64,000 nt of DNA from Candidatus Electrothrix rattekaaiensis (GCA_032595675.1 JAVQMD010000001.1:1954640-2018639); one strand, 5' to 3'; shown: positions 28,715 through 36,224, counted from the first letter of the stretch. Translations and numbers: made by a program. Notes: a model not told the origin generated them from the letters alone.

Positions 28715-29119
28715 TTACTCCAGGTAAGCGTCCACGAACTCTCTCGGCTTCAGAACCTCTATTCTCTTATATCCAGAGATGTTCAGTAAGTGTTTATCCC
28801 CACTAACAATCAGCTTGCTTCCGCTGGCAATTGCACACTCAATAAATTTGTTGTCATCAGGATCTTCGCAGATTGTCTCTTTGATGCCTTCTGTTCCGAC
28901 AAATTCTCCAAAGATGGTAAAGAGTTCTAGAATCGGCTCAATGTTAACAGAAGGGTATTTCACCGACAACTCCTTTCCCACGCGTTGATATTCCTCCAGT
29001 ATTTCTTTGGTGAAGATGATCTGAATTTGAGAATGCTTCCAGGATGTAAGAATCTCTGAAGGTGGGCCACCAAAGAAAATTGCAGAAATGAAAACATTTG
29101 TATCCAGAACAATTCTCAT
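28715..29119 (-). CDS. PIN-domain toxin (VapC-like ribonuclease)
   Basis: 134 residues. The PIN acidic residues are present: Asp6 in VLDTNVFIS, Glu in TKEILEEY, Asp in EDPDDNKFIECAI and Asp in VSGDKHLL. Such toxins cut RNA and are held off by the cognate antitoxin. The start overlaps the AbrB-type antitoxin stop by 4 bp (ATGA), the usual antitoxin-first arrangement. Belongs to the family often named putative toxin component, PIN family. Confidence 0.88.
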   Translation of the reverse strand: MRIVLDTNVFISAIFFGGPPSEILTSWKHSQIQIIFTKEILEEYQRVGKELSVKYPSVNIEPILELFTIFGEFVGTEGIKETICEDPDDNKFIECAIASGSKLIVSGDKHLLNISGYKRIEVLKPREFVDAYLE

Positions 29120-29379
29120 TTTTTGCCCCGGACTTTTTTTATCGCATCTGCGATATCAGACTTCTTTAATCCTGCATTTTCGCCATCCGACCTTGCCTGG
29201 GCGATTAAATCGTCAAATTCATCAATGGAAGGCGGTGTAATGCTTTTTAATATGACAACATCTTTATCGCCGACAACGATAAACTGAGCACCGGCGTTCA
29301 GGTTGAGAGTTTTACGGATATTCTCAGGGATGACGACCTGCCCTTTGGATGACATTTTTGTAGTGGACACATCTACCAT
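29116..29379 (-). CDS. AbrB/MazE-fold antitoxin
   Basis: The ATG at 29379 follows GGAGGTTAATT and gives 87 residues, starting MVDVSTTKMSSKGQVVIP; the SKGQVVIPENIRKTL block is the swapped-hairpin DNA-binding fold. The C-terminal part (DDLIAQARSDGENAGLKKSDI) should wrap the PIN toxin. A perfect palindrome just upstream (29402-29417) is a likely operator for autoregulation. Confidence 0.85.
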   Translation of the reverse strand: MVDVSTTKMSSKGQVVIPENIRKTLNLNAGAQFIVVGDKDVVILKSITPPSIDEFDDLIAQARSDGENAGLKKSDIADAIKKVRGKK

Positions 29380-29401
29380 AATTAACCTCCATGAAATTTT
29401 C

Positions 29402-29417
29402 ATCTTACATGTAAGAT
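29402..29417. promoter_or_regulatory. Palindromic operator of the AbrB/PIN pair
   Basis: ATCTTACATGTAAGAT, a perfect 16-bp palindrome, 22 bp upstream of the antitoxin start codon. Confidence 0.55.
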
Positions 29418-29492
29418 TATGGCGTAAACGTGGTTTTATGGCAAGTTGTATTACTGGGACGAGTTGAAAATCTGCTCAAGCAGCCCGGTAGG

Positions 29493-29518
29493 TTGGGGTG
29501 AGGTGGTACGAACCCCAA
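29493..29518. repeat. Intergenic hairpin of the GGTTGGGGT...ACCCCAA type
   Basis: TTGGGGT, 12 nt, then ACCCCAA, preceded by GTAGG. Related short hairpins are scattered in many bacterial genomes; only this copy was seen here. Confidence 0.4.
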
Positions 29519-29568
29519 AAATCATAAGGCGAGTCAGAACCCGATTAATCAACCTCTGAGAGATACAG

Positions 29569-29600
29569 CCCTGAGTCCGGCAGGATTCAGGGTTTTCTTT
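29569..29600 (+). terminator. Terminator-like hairpin
   Basis: CCCTGAGTCC, loop, GGATTCAGGG, then TTTTCTTT. It duplicates the terminator at 28396 and has no plus-strand gene in front of it, so it may be a moved or leftover copy. Confidence 0.5.
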
Positions 29601-29616
29601 GCCTGTTACTTCCATT

Positions 29617-29756
29617 GACAATCACACAAAAATTACACACACGGAAAAAACAAAAAAAAGGGGTTGCAGCCAATAAGCTACAACCCCTTGAATATACTAT
29701 GGTGCCCGGAGCGAGAATCGAACTCGCACAGTTACAAGAACCGAGGGATTTTAAGT
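29617..29756 (-). repeat. Attachment-site copy 1: tRNA-Leu 3' fragment plus terminator
   Basis: 29700-29756 is identical to the last 57 nt (with CCA) of tRNA-Leu at 32434-32490, and the tRNA terminator hairpin (GGGGTTGCAGCC...CTACAACCCC) and the ACACACGGAAAAA stretch are copied too. The match stops in the anticodon loop. Read with copies 2 and 3, it marks the far end of two tandem insertions behind tRNA-Leu. Confidence 0.85.
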
Positions 29757-29963
29757 AATTCAGCCGTCGTTTCCGCAAACTTCTCTTTTGTTCTGAATTC
29801 TTTAATATTGCAGGGAATTTTTAGGTTTCGCCATACTGTCGAATACTGGCGTTTTTTGGAAAATTCCCTGTTTTTCTTGGCACGATTACACAGGAATTAC
29901 ACACGCTATTACACAGGGTAAAAATGTGTAACCCTTTACCATGAAAAGAATTCGTTCGTTTGT

Positions 29964-30641
29964 TCAGAAATTATTCAGTTCATTTTCATGCACAACGAAT
30001 TTTCTGAAGTGATGCACCCACCATTTCAGGCTGTGAGGGTATGCCAGCGGCTTATTGGTTTTCCGGTGGCAGTAGTTCAGCTGCTTCAGCCATCGTGTTG
30101 TTTTTCTCAGCTGCTCAAAGTCAATCCGGTACTGATGATAGATCAGATAGACTTCAACCATGAATCGGGATATCCGTCCGTTTCCGTCGTTGAACGGGTG
30201 GATAGAGACAAACCGTTGATAAAATCGAGCGGCAATATATACCGGATCAGGAGGGGACAGCGTGAGTGAAGAAATATTTTTCCGCAACATGCTGTCGATC
30301 ATGAGCGGATCGGCTCCGGCAAACTGATTGGTTGACGGGCCAAAGAATACTTCTCCGTTGTTCGGATCAGTTATCTTGCGATACCCTCCGGCATTGTTCA
30401 GGATACCGCCAAAAAGTTGTTTATGGAGTTCCTTCGGGATTTTCTGAAAGAAGGCATAAACAGCTTGATTCGATAGTTCTTTCAGCTCTTCGGTAAATTC
30501 TTCCGCACTTGCTAAATTATTCCAGAAATCTTTAACTTGTTCATCCGCCTCATCAAGAGAGAGCTGCGGATAAACAGGGAAAAGTTGCATAAGCTCTGCA
30601 AGGTATTCCCTTTCGTGTTTATCATCATGCGAGTGAAACAA
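29964..30641 (-). CDS. Fic-family AMP transferase (toxin)
   Basis: Up to 225 residues from a TTG start 5 bp after the upstream stop; an in-frame ATG at 30590 is the other candidate. The Fic core motif HPFNDGNGR (residues 148-156) is intact, with the flap region (GGYRKITDPNNGEVFFGPS) before it. Such enzymes AMPylate targets such as gyrase or EF-Tu. I see no clear inhibitory (S/T)xxxE(G/N) helix inside the protein, which fits control by a separate antitoxin, the DUF4065 protein encoded immediately upstream. Confidence 0.88.
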   Translation of the reverse strand: MFHSHDDKHEREYLAELMQLFPVYPQLSLDEADEQVKDFWNNLASAEEFTEELKELSNQAVYAFFQKIPKELHKQLFGGILNNAGGYRKITDPNNGEVFFGPSTNQFAGADPLMIDSMLRKNISSLTLSPPDPVYIAARFYQRFVSIHPFNDGNGRISRFMVEVYLIYHQYRIDFEQLRKTTRWLKQLNYCHRKTNKPLAYPHSLKWWVHHFRKFVVHENELNNF

Positions 30642-30646
30642 GTGAA

Positions 30647-31267
30647 TCAGAAGATTTTTTGCATGAAGCTTTGTACTGACACATCAGACTTTTTCCGCCG
30701 CTCCAGGTAGTTTTCATAAGAAGGATATGAGGCATAGGTTTCCGCCTCCTCTTCGCTCATATCCATTGTGAATGAATACCAGGAATTGGTTTTCAGAACA
30801 TAGTACTTCCCTTCCTTCCAGGATTTCCCCTGAAAGTTTTTTGCAAAGGAACGTTTGGAATAGTAATCATAGATAACTTGATCGGAAATAACCTGATCGG
30901 GTGGAGTATCTTTCCAAGGCGTTTCTTTATGCGTCATCGCACTCAGGGCCACGGCGGAATGGTTCACATAATGATCAAGGATGAATTTCAACAGCTCTGC
31001 ATCTTCATCCGTTATATGCTGCTGTGAAGAGGTTGCAGGGGTTGGAATAGGCTGCTTGCTGAAATCCCTATAGGAACAAAAGAGAGGTCTGTTCACCGGG
31101 CCGTAGTCCCATCGTTCAAACACAGCATCAGTACACGGCCTGCCCGCAACAAGTGACCATACCTTTGCGTAGTAGGCAAGTTTCTGCAATTTCATCGGAG
31201 TGATATTCTTATCAGGGTAAGAAATCAGGATGAATTCTGCGAGTGTGGTGGCGTTGACCTGTTGCAT
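30647..31267 (-). CDS. DUF4065 (Panacea) antitoxin-like protein
   Basis: From the ATG at 31267 (MQQVNATTLAEFIL) the product has 206 residues; a longer start at 31306 is less likely. ITPMKLQKLAYYAKVWSLV with ERWDYGPVNRPLF is the diagnostic DUF4065/SocA-like block. These domains act as antitoxins for unrelated toxins. It directly precedes the fic gene (5-bp gap). The C-terminal 60 residues (KSWKEGKYYVLKTNSWYSF) are specific to this member and may contact the Fic protein. Confidence 0.85.
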   Translation of the reverse strand: MQQVNATTLAEFILISYPDKNITPMKLQKLAYYAKVWSLVAGRPCTDAVFERWDYGPVNRPLFCSYRDFSKQPIPTPATSSQQHITDEDAELLKFILDHYVNHSAVALSAMTHKETPWKDTPPDQVISDQVIYDYYSKRSFAKNFQGKSWKEGKYYVLKTNSWYSFTMDMSEEEAETYASYPSYENYLERRKKSDVSVQSFMQKIF

Positions 31268-31291
31268 AATGATAAATGGCGCGTCGGGCGG

Positions 31292-31362
31292 GTTACAGGA
31301 ATACAATCATATCAGTATGATTATTGTATCCTGCTGTCTATCTGCTGTCAATTGTTCTGAAA
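31292..31362. repeat. Dispersed 71-bp palindrome-containing repeat, copy B
   Basis: Second copy of the element at 23768-23838. Its core GGAATACAATCATA-TCAG-TATGATTATTGTATCC region is a near-perfect hairpin. It lies just upstream of the DUF4065 gene, where it may affect expression. Confidence 0.6.
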
Positions 31363-31370
31363 GGGCTACC

Positions 31371-31518
31371 AGTATTACACACACACGGAAAAAAATATAA
31401 AAAAAGGGGTTGCAGCCAATCGACTACAACCCCTTGAATATACTATGGTGCCCGGAGCGAGAATCGAACTCGCACAGTTACAAGAACCGAGGGATTTTAA
31501 GTCCCTTGCGTCTACCAG
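31371..31518 (-). repeat. Attachment-site copy 2: tRNA-Leu 3' fragment plus terminator
   Basis: 31446-31518 matches tRNA-Leu 32434-32506 (73 nt), lacking only the first 15 nt of the gene, together with the same terminator hairpin. It therefore lacks the 5' acceptor strand and cannot be a working tRNA. It separates mini-islands A and B. Confidence 0.88.
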
Positions 31519-31530
31519 AACGTAGAGTGG

Positions 31531-31612
31531 GCAACGGACAATAACGAGAACAACGTTGACAACGCGACAGCTTTTTCATCAAAACAGGATAAGATGAACC
31601 GAAATGTTGCCC
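31531..31612. repeat. 82-bp direct repeat flanking the Phd/RelE pair, left copy
   Basis: Begins GCAACGGACAATAACGAGAA and ends TTGCCC; 32253-32335 is the same sequence with one inserted base and a few changes. The first 20 bp recur at 22715. Confidence 0.85.
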
Positions 31613-31635
31613 ACACTACTGTCTGTCCAGTGAAA

Positions 31636-31927
31636 TTACTCAGTGCTACGTCCGGCAGCCTTTTTATACACCCTGCTCTTCTCCCGTTTTCCCACAGCCA
31701 CCACAACAACGACAATTTCAGCGTCCAGAACCCTCATACACCAACCTGTAACCGACCGACCGCAGTTTGATTTTGTACCTGTTGACACTGCCTGAAAGTT
31801 TGTCAGCAGGTACATGCGGATTTTTCAGGCGTTCAGCAAGTTTTTTCTTCAACTGCTTTTTGATTGTCCCGTCCAGAGCTTTCCATTCTTTCAAGGCATC
31901 CGTCAAAAACTCAAGCTTATAAATCAT
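31636..31927 (-). pseudogene. RelE-family toxin gene with a +1 frameshift
   Basis: From the ATG at 31927 the product starts MIYKLEFLTDALKEWKALD and proceeds through the RelE fold to GYRLVYE. There the frame shifts at GGG (31731-31733) and ends after GSGR. Dropping one G restores VLDAEIVVVVVAVGKREKSR and a normal C-terminus ending at 31636. The lost part holds catalytic residues, so the toxin should be dead unless the shift is a sequencing error or is bypassed. It overlaps the antitoxin by 11 bp. Confidence 0.8.
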
Positions 31928-32159
31928 CCAAATCCACCTTGATCCTCTCCTGGTCTGCACGGGCATCAGCAAGGGCATTCAGTTCCATATCTTCCAGCCT
32001 ATTCAACAGGTCTTCATACGCCCTTGCCGGAACACAATAAAACGCAGGTTTGTTGCGGTTTAGGATGGCTACGGCTTCGCCTTGACCAACGACCTTCATC
32101 GGATTCTTCTTTAAATCTGATATACTTGCTATTCTGCTACTCAAAATAAGATCCGTCAT
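31917..32159 (-). CDS. Phd/YefM-family antitoxin
   Basis: 80 residues: SRIASISDLKKNPMKVVGQGEAVAILNRNKPAFYCVP is the DNA-binding Phd fold, followed by a helical toxin-binding tail (EDLLNRLEDMELNALADARAD). It precedes and overlaps the relE-like gene. Retention of an intact antitoxin beside a broken toxin fits decay of the pair. Confidence 0.88.
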   Translation of the reverse strand: MTDLILSSRIASISDLKKNPMKVVGQGEAVAILNRNKPAFYCVPARAYEDLLNRLEDMELNALADARADQERIKVDLDDL

Positions 32160-32197
32160 CTTTGTTCTCCTGTATGTTTTTAAAAACTCGTAACAAC

Positions 32198-32210
32198 ACT
32201 TATAATAAGT
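32198..32210. promoter_or_regulatory. Palindromic operator ahead of the Phd antitoxin
   Basis: ACTTATAATAAGT, a perfect odd palindrome that also contains a TATAAT-like -10, 39 bp upstream of the antitoxin start. Confidence 0.5.
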
Positions 32211-32252
32211 CTTTTAACAGGTCTTGTCAAGTTGACGGGCAGGGGTTCCCAA

Positions 32253-32335
32253 GCAACGGACAATAACGAGAACAACGTTGACAACGCGACAGCTTTTTCA
32301 TCAAAACAGGATTAAGATGAATTGAAATATTGCCC
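32253..32335. repeat. 82-bp direct repeat flanking the Phd/RelE pair, right copy
   Basis: Partner of 31531-31612 in the same orientation; together they bracket the toxin-antitoxin genes. Confidence 0.85.
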
Positions 32336-32392
32336 TCCCTACGGCTTGACACAATCACACAAAAATTACACACACGGAAAAAAATATAAAAA

Positions 32393-32424
32393 AAGGGGTT
32401 GCAGCCAATCGACTACAACCCCTT
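32393..32424 (-). terminator. Terminator of tRNA-Leu
   Basis: Minus strand AAGGGGTTG, loop, CAACCCCTT, then a T run. The same hairpin is copied with each tRNA fragment (near 29658-29689 and 31405-31435). Confidence 0.85.
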
Positions 32425-32433
32425 GAAATTCCG

Positions 32434-32521
32434 TGGTGCCCGGAGCGAGAATCGAACTCGCACAGTTACAAGAACCGAGGGATTTTAAGTCCCTTGCGTC
32501 TACCAGTTCCGCCATCCGGGC
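32434..32521 (-). tRNA. tRNA-Leu (anticodon UAA)
   Basis: Complete class II tRNA with encoded CCA: acceptor GCCCGGA/TCCGGGC, D arm GGCGGAACTGGTAGACGC, anticodon arm AGGGA-CTTAAAA-TCCCT with UAA, long variable arm, and T arm GCGAG-TTCGATT-CTCGC. It is the intact member of three copies and serves as the integration site. Confidence 0.97.
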
Positions 32522-32534
32522 TTTTGCTCGGCCA

Positions 32535-32563
32535 ATTTTACACTGTTAAAAATCATTTGTCAA
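32535..32563 (-). promoter_or_regulatory. Promoter of tRNA-Leu
   Basis: Minus strand TTGACA (32558-32563), 17-bp spacer, TAAAAT (32535-32540), 14 bp before the tRNA. Confidence 0.75.
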
Positions 32564-32684
32564 TTAATGTGGTAAGAAAGAAAAGAATGGTTCATAATGG
32601 AGCCGATTTTCATCAGAAGTTATTTGTGCAGGACTTGCCTGCGATTGCCAATCATGCCTGACCTTGCCACGCTGCACCAAAAAA

Positions 32685-33671
32685 ATGCGTAAGTATCTGT
32701 TGTTTATTGCCCCACTCCTGATATTTCTGGTCATCGGCCCTGCCGGTTATATCTTCCTGGAGGGAACCAGCTTCCTTGACGGGCTATACCTGACCATTAT
32801 AACTATCAGCACTGTCGGGTACGGAGATATCGCCCCGACCACCTCGGCGGGTCGGCTCTTTACTGTACTGCTGATTTTTTCCGGGGTTGGCTATGTTATG
32901 TACATGTTCAGCCAGATCACCGAGGCTATGGTTGAGGGGGGGCTCCAACGTTTTGTCGAGAGAAGAAAAATGCATAAAAAAATGACGAAATTACAGGATC
33001 ATTATATTGTCTGTGGATTCGGGCGGATCGGCCAGGAAATCTGTTCAATTCTGCGAGAGAATAACCGTTCTTTTGTAGTCATTGAAAATAATGACGAGGT
33101 GATCCGAGAAATTGATCAACTCGGTTATATTGAATTACAAGGCGATGCTTCGGATGATGATATCCTGCTGGAAGCGGGAATAAAAAATGCTCGGGGCCTA
33201 GTTGCTGTGGTTTCCACTGATGCAGAAAATCTCTATATCACCCTGACAGCGCGGGGGCTGAACCCCAATTTGTTTATCCTGACCCGTTCCAGCGGAACAG
33301 CCGGAGTTGCTAAAAAATTGAAACGGGCAGGTGCGAGCAAGGTGATATCTCCCTACGCTATCGGGGCCCACAGAATGGCCCAGCTCATTGTCCGTCCCAC
33401 AGTGGTTGACTTTCTTGATCTTGCCATGCAGGCGCGGGAACTGGGCCTCTGTATGGAAGAGCTTTTAGTGACTGCTCATACATCTTTTGTCAACACAACC
33501 TTGATGAAATCTGGGCTCAGGAGCAAGTACGATATCATTGTGGTGGCCATAAAACGTCCTGATATCCCGATGATCTTTAATCCCGGCCCGAACACCGAAA
33601 TTCAGCAGAATGATATCCTGATCGTTCTGGGCGATAATCAACAAATTTCCGCCTTGGAAAAGACCCTGTAG
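32685..33671 (+). CDS. Potassium channel with RCK/TrkA-N domain
   Basis: 328 residues from the ATG (a TTG 7 codons upstream is possible). Two membrane helices enclose the K+ selectivity filter TVGYGD. The cytosolic part starts QDHYIVCGFGRIGQEI, a Rossmann TrkA-N/RCK domain with the nucleotide-binding Gly motif, and ends in a TrkA-C-like domain. Like MthK/GsuK-type channels it should be gated by ligands of the RCK domain. Stand-alone gene between tRNA-Leu and the YbeY-PdxJ gene. Confidence 0.92.
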   Translation: MRKYLLFIAPLLIFLVIGPAGYIFLEGTSFLDGLYLTIITISTVGYGDIAPTTSAGRLFTVLLIFSGVGYVMYMFSQITEAMVEGGLQRFVERRKMHKKMTKLQDHYIVCGFGRIGQEICSILRENNRSFVVIENNDEVIREIDQLGYIELQGDASDDDILLEAGIKNARGLVAVVSTDAENLYITLTARGLNPNLFILTRSSGTAGVAKKLKRAGASKVISPYAIGAHRMAQLIVRPTVVDFLDLAMQARELGLCMEELLVTAHTSFVNTTLMKSGLRSKYDIIVVAIKRPDIPMIFNPGPNTEIQQNDILIVLGDNQQISALEKTL

Positions 33672-33738
33672 GGGCAGACCTCTGTGTCTGCCCTTTATTT
33701 TCCGGGGGCCGCAAGGGCACGGCCCGCCGTACCCCTAC
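33667..33738. repeat. Palindromic intergenic element, copy 2 (double)
   Basis: Two hairpins in a row: TGTAGGGGCAGACC...GTCTGCCC and then GGGGCCGCAAGGGCACGGC ending CCGTACCCCTAC. The outer ends (GTAGGGGC and CCCCTAC) match the 28-bp element, so it looks like one element with an inserted middle or two fused copies. It sits between convergent genes and may end both transcripts. Confidence 0.65.
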
Positions 33739-33758
33739 CGAAAAACCTTTGAATTTCC

Positions 33759-34976
33759 TCAGATGCGCCCTGCCCTGTCAATGCACCCCTGCATTTCCCG
33801 GACCGCCTGATCCAAGCCGACAAAGGCAGATCGAGCAATCACGGCATGACCGATGCTCAGCTCCTCAATAAAAGGAATAGCTGCTATACGGGTGGTGGTC
33901 CGATAATCAAGCCCGTGTCCGGCATTAACCCGTAGTCCTTGTTCAAAAGCCTGTTCAGCAGCCTGTTCAATCAGACGGAATTCCTTATCCCGTTCTTTTT
34001 CATTTTCCGCGTCACAGTAACGGCCCGTGTGCAGTTCCACATAGGTGGCCCCGACCTTTAGGGATGCCTCGATCTGGTCAGTATCAGGATCAATAAAAAT
34101 CGAGACCGGAATCCCGGCAGCACTCATCTTGCTGATAGTTTTGCAGAGCTTCTTTTCATTGCCGATAACATCCAGGCCGCCCTCGGTGGTCAACTCTTTG
34201 CGTTTCTCTGGTACCAGAGTGATCATGTCCGGTTTGAGCTCCAAAGCGATATCAATGATCTCTTTGACATTGGCCATTTCCAGATTGAGCCGGGTCTTCA
34301 CGGTCTGACGGAGCAGGCGGACATCCCGATCCTGGATATGACGGCGATCTTCCCGAAGATGAACAACAATACCCTTGGCACCGGCAAGTTCACAGAGACC
34401 AGCAGCAAGGACCGGGTCCGGTTCTGCCCCCCCTCGGGCCTGACGAATGGTGGCAATGTGGTCTACATTAATGGCGAGTTGCGGCATTTTATTTCTCCAT
34501 GCGTGATGATCTTGGATTGAACGGTACAGCTCTTGTTCTTTGCTGAACATGAGTTCTGCATGCTTGTCCGAAATTTCGTGGTCATAGCCGATCAGGTGAA
34601 GCAGCCCATGAATGATCAGCTCTGTCAAACGATGATGCAGGGAAACACCTTTTTCGCGGGCCTCTTTTTCTGCTGTTTCAACGGAAATAAGGATATCCCC
34701 CAGTTCATCACCGACCAACTCATCCGGGATAAAGGGCTCCATCTCATCTCGGCTCTCTGCTGCCGGAAAGGAAAGTACATTGGTCGGCCCCGGCTTGGAG
34801 CGGTACTGCTGATTATAGGCGGTCATGGCCGGGTCGTCCATGAACACTAGGCTCACGGCACTGCCCGCCCTATCAATCTGTTGCAGAAGAAAGAGGGTGC
34901 GGTTACTGAGCAGCCCTTCATGCAGTTGAGGTGCTTTGTTCCGCTTCAAAAAATTATTGACAATATTGACAGGCAT
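33759..34976 (-). CDS. ybeY-pdxJ: Fusion of YbeY endoribonuclease and PdxJ pyridoxine 5'-phosphate synthase
   Basis: 405 residues in one frame. Residues 1-160 are YbeY, the rRNA-maturation RNase, with its zinc motif HGLLHLIGYDH (His123, His127, His133). From Met164 (MPQLAINVDHIATIRQARGG) to the end is a complete PdxJ of 242 residues, which condenses 1-deoxyxylulose 5-phosphate with 3-amino-2-oxopropyl phosphate to make vitamin B6. GGAGAAATAAA precedes Met164, so PdxJ may also be made alone by internal initiation. The two activities are unrelated, so the join probably reflects gene fusion. Confidence 0.9.
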   Translation of the reverse strand: MPVNIVNNFLKRNKAPQLHEGLLSNRTLFLLQQIDRAGSAVSLVFMDDPAMTAYNQQYRSKPGPTNVLSFPAAESRDEMEPFIPDELVGDELGDILISVETAEKEAREKGVSLHHRLTELIIHGLLHLIGYDHEISDKHAELMFSKEQELYRSIQDHHAWRNKMPQLAINVDHIATIRQARGGAEPDPVLAAGLCELAGAKGIVVHLREDRRHIQDRDVRLLRQTVKTRLNLEMANVKEIIDIALELKPDMITLVPEKRKELTTEGGLDVIGNEKKLCKTISKMSAAGIPVSIFIDPDTDQIEASLKVGATYVELHTGRYCDAENEKERDKEFRLIEQAAEQAFEQGLRVNAGHGLDYRTTTRIAAIPFIEELSIGHAVIARSAFVGLDQAVREMQGCIDRAGRI

Positions 34977-35348
34977 GGACTGAGACCGATAAGGTTAAAG
35001 AGTTCTTAGGACAAATTCTTAGAAGATAGCAGAGTGCTGCTGTTTTGTCAACAGAACCAGGGTGCTGACTCGCCTACACCTAAAGAACGTTCTACTTGAT
35101 TCTACGAAGAAGCACCACTGAGCACTCAGCTCTCCAGCTGGTTATTTTAAGACTTTTTTTACAGGCTGAGATAAAAAAATATTTCCTTTCTTGACAATTA
35201 TCGACCGCCTCGCTATATATAATTTCTTTTTCAATATCTCTTTGAGACAACAGCCTATTTATATTTTGTGGCAGGTGTTGTTTTAAAAAGCCCTTCTCTT
35301 TGTCAAAATCCCTTTCCTGCGATCCGAAAGGGACATCCTGAGTATACA
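34977..35348. other. Divergent intergenic region with a promoter at 35191-35219
   Basis: A plus-strand promoter for the DUF3108 gene is likely: TTGACA (35191-35196), 17-bp spacer, TATATA (35214-35219). Nothing else was recognised. Confidence 0.55.
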
Positions 35349-36224
35349 ATGCAGACTATGACGGTGAACCGTATAACAAGAGGCAAATGCGTTCTCTTTC
35401 TCTGTATGATTTTTCTCTTGAGTTGGGTGCTCGTTCTCCATGCTGAGAACCGTACTGAAATCAACCCTGAAATCAAACGAGCCCCGAACGGGGAAATGCC
35501 CTTATCCCTTGACCAGGAAGCCCTTGCTGTGATTTATTCAGGCCAAGAAAAAATGCATTTCTCCATCTCCTGGTCAGGCGGAGTAAAGATAGGCGATCTC
35601 GTCCTCACCCTTACACCGAACCCGTCAGGGGAGGGGCTGATGATCAAGGCACGGGTCAGAGATTACGGTCTGTTCAAGCTGCTCTATCCTGTGGACGATA
35701 CCTTTACCACCCTTGTATATGGTCCGCTGAAACTCCCGTCCCGCTATGAGGTGTATCAGCGGGAAGGAAGGAGGAAAATACATAGACTCACCCTCTATGA
35801 CCAGGAAAAATTTCAGGTCAGTTATCGAAAACACCAAGATCCTCTGACACTCTATAGTTTGGCCGGGCCAGCGTATAATGAATTTTCCGCCTTTTTCATC
35901 ACAAGGGCTCTGCGCCTTCTGAAGGAGGAACAGCAGATTATTCCTTCTTTTGTCGATAAAAAACGGCACAGGGTTGCGGTGAAGGTGTTCGGCAAAGAAC
36001 AGAAAGAGACCATGTTCGGCCCGAGGAACACAATCAAGGTGATGCCAAAAATGAACTTTAAGGGCTTATATGATAAGGACGGCGACACGGTCTTCTGGTT
36101 GACCGATGATGCCTGCCGGATTCCGGTGGAGATCAGATCAAAAATTCTTATCGGCTCGTTGGTCGCGCAGCTGAAAGAATACTCCAACCCTGCATGCCAA
36201 AGCATACCAACCCAGAATAATTAG
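35349..36224 (+). CDS. DUF3108 exported protein
   Basis: 291 residues starting MQTMTVNRITRGKCVLF, with a signal peptide ending VLVLHAENRT; an upstream extension to 35268 is not conserved-looking. The mature part is a DUF3108 beta domain (GQEKMHFSISWSGGVKIGDLVL, VDDTFTTLVY, FWLTDDACRIPVEIRS). Proteins of this family sit in the periplasm and are of unknown function. 19 bp upstream of the next gene, so probably co-transcribed. Confidence 0.85.
   Translation: MQTMTVNRITRGKCVLFLCMIFLLSWVLVLHAENRTEINPEIKRAPNGEMPLSLDQEALAVIYSGQEKMHFSISWSGGVKIGDLVLTLTPNPSGEGLMIKARVRDYGLFKLLYPVDDTFTTLVYGPLKLPSRYEVYQREGRRKIHRLTLYDQEKFQVSYRKHQDPLTLYSLAGPAYNEFSAFFITRALRLLKEEQQIIPSFVDKKRHRVAVKVFGKEQKETMFGPRNTIKVMPKMNFKGLYDKDGDTVFWLTDDACRIPVEIRSKILIGSLVAQLKEYSNPACQSIPTQNN

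Larger units (their letters stand above)
29757..31445. mobile_element. Mini-island A at tRNA-Leu (Fic/DUF4065 cargo)
   Basis: 1.7 kb between tRNA fragment copies 1 and 2. The only genes are a Fic protein and a DUF4065 antitoxin on the minus strand; 29757-29963 is non-coding. No integrase, excisionase or plasmid gene is present. The element is inferred from the direct repeats, so its mobility is a hypothesis. Confidence 0.6.
31519..32433. mobile_element. Mini-island B at tRNA-Leu (Phd/RelE cargo)
   Basis: About 0.9 kb between tRNA copies 2 and 3. Cargo is a Phd-type antitoxin and a frameshifted RelE toxin, themselves flanked by 82-bp direct repeats at 31531-31612 and 32253-32335. No recombinase gene is present. 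Confidence 0.55.

Noticed and set aside
29587-29778. Short minus-strand frame across the tRNA-Leu fragment
   Set aside because: It is a by-product of the duplicated tRNA and terminator sequence.
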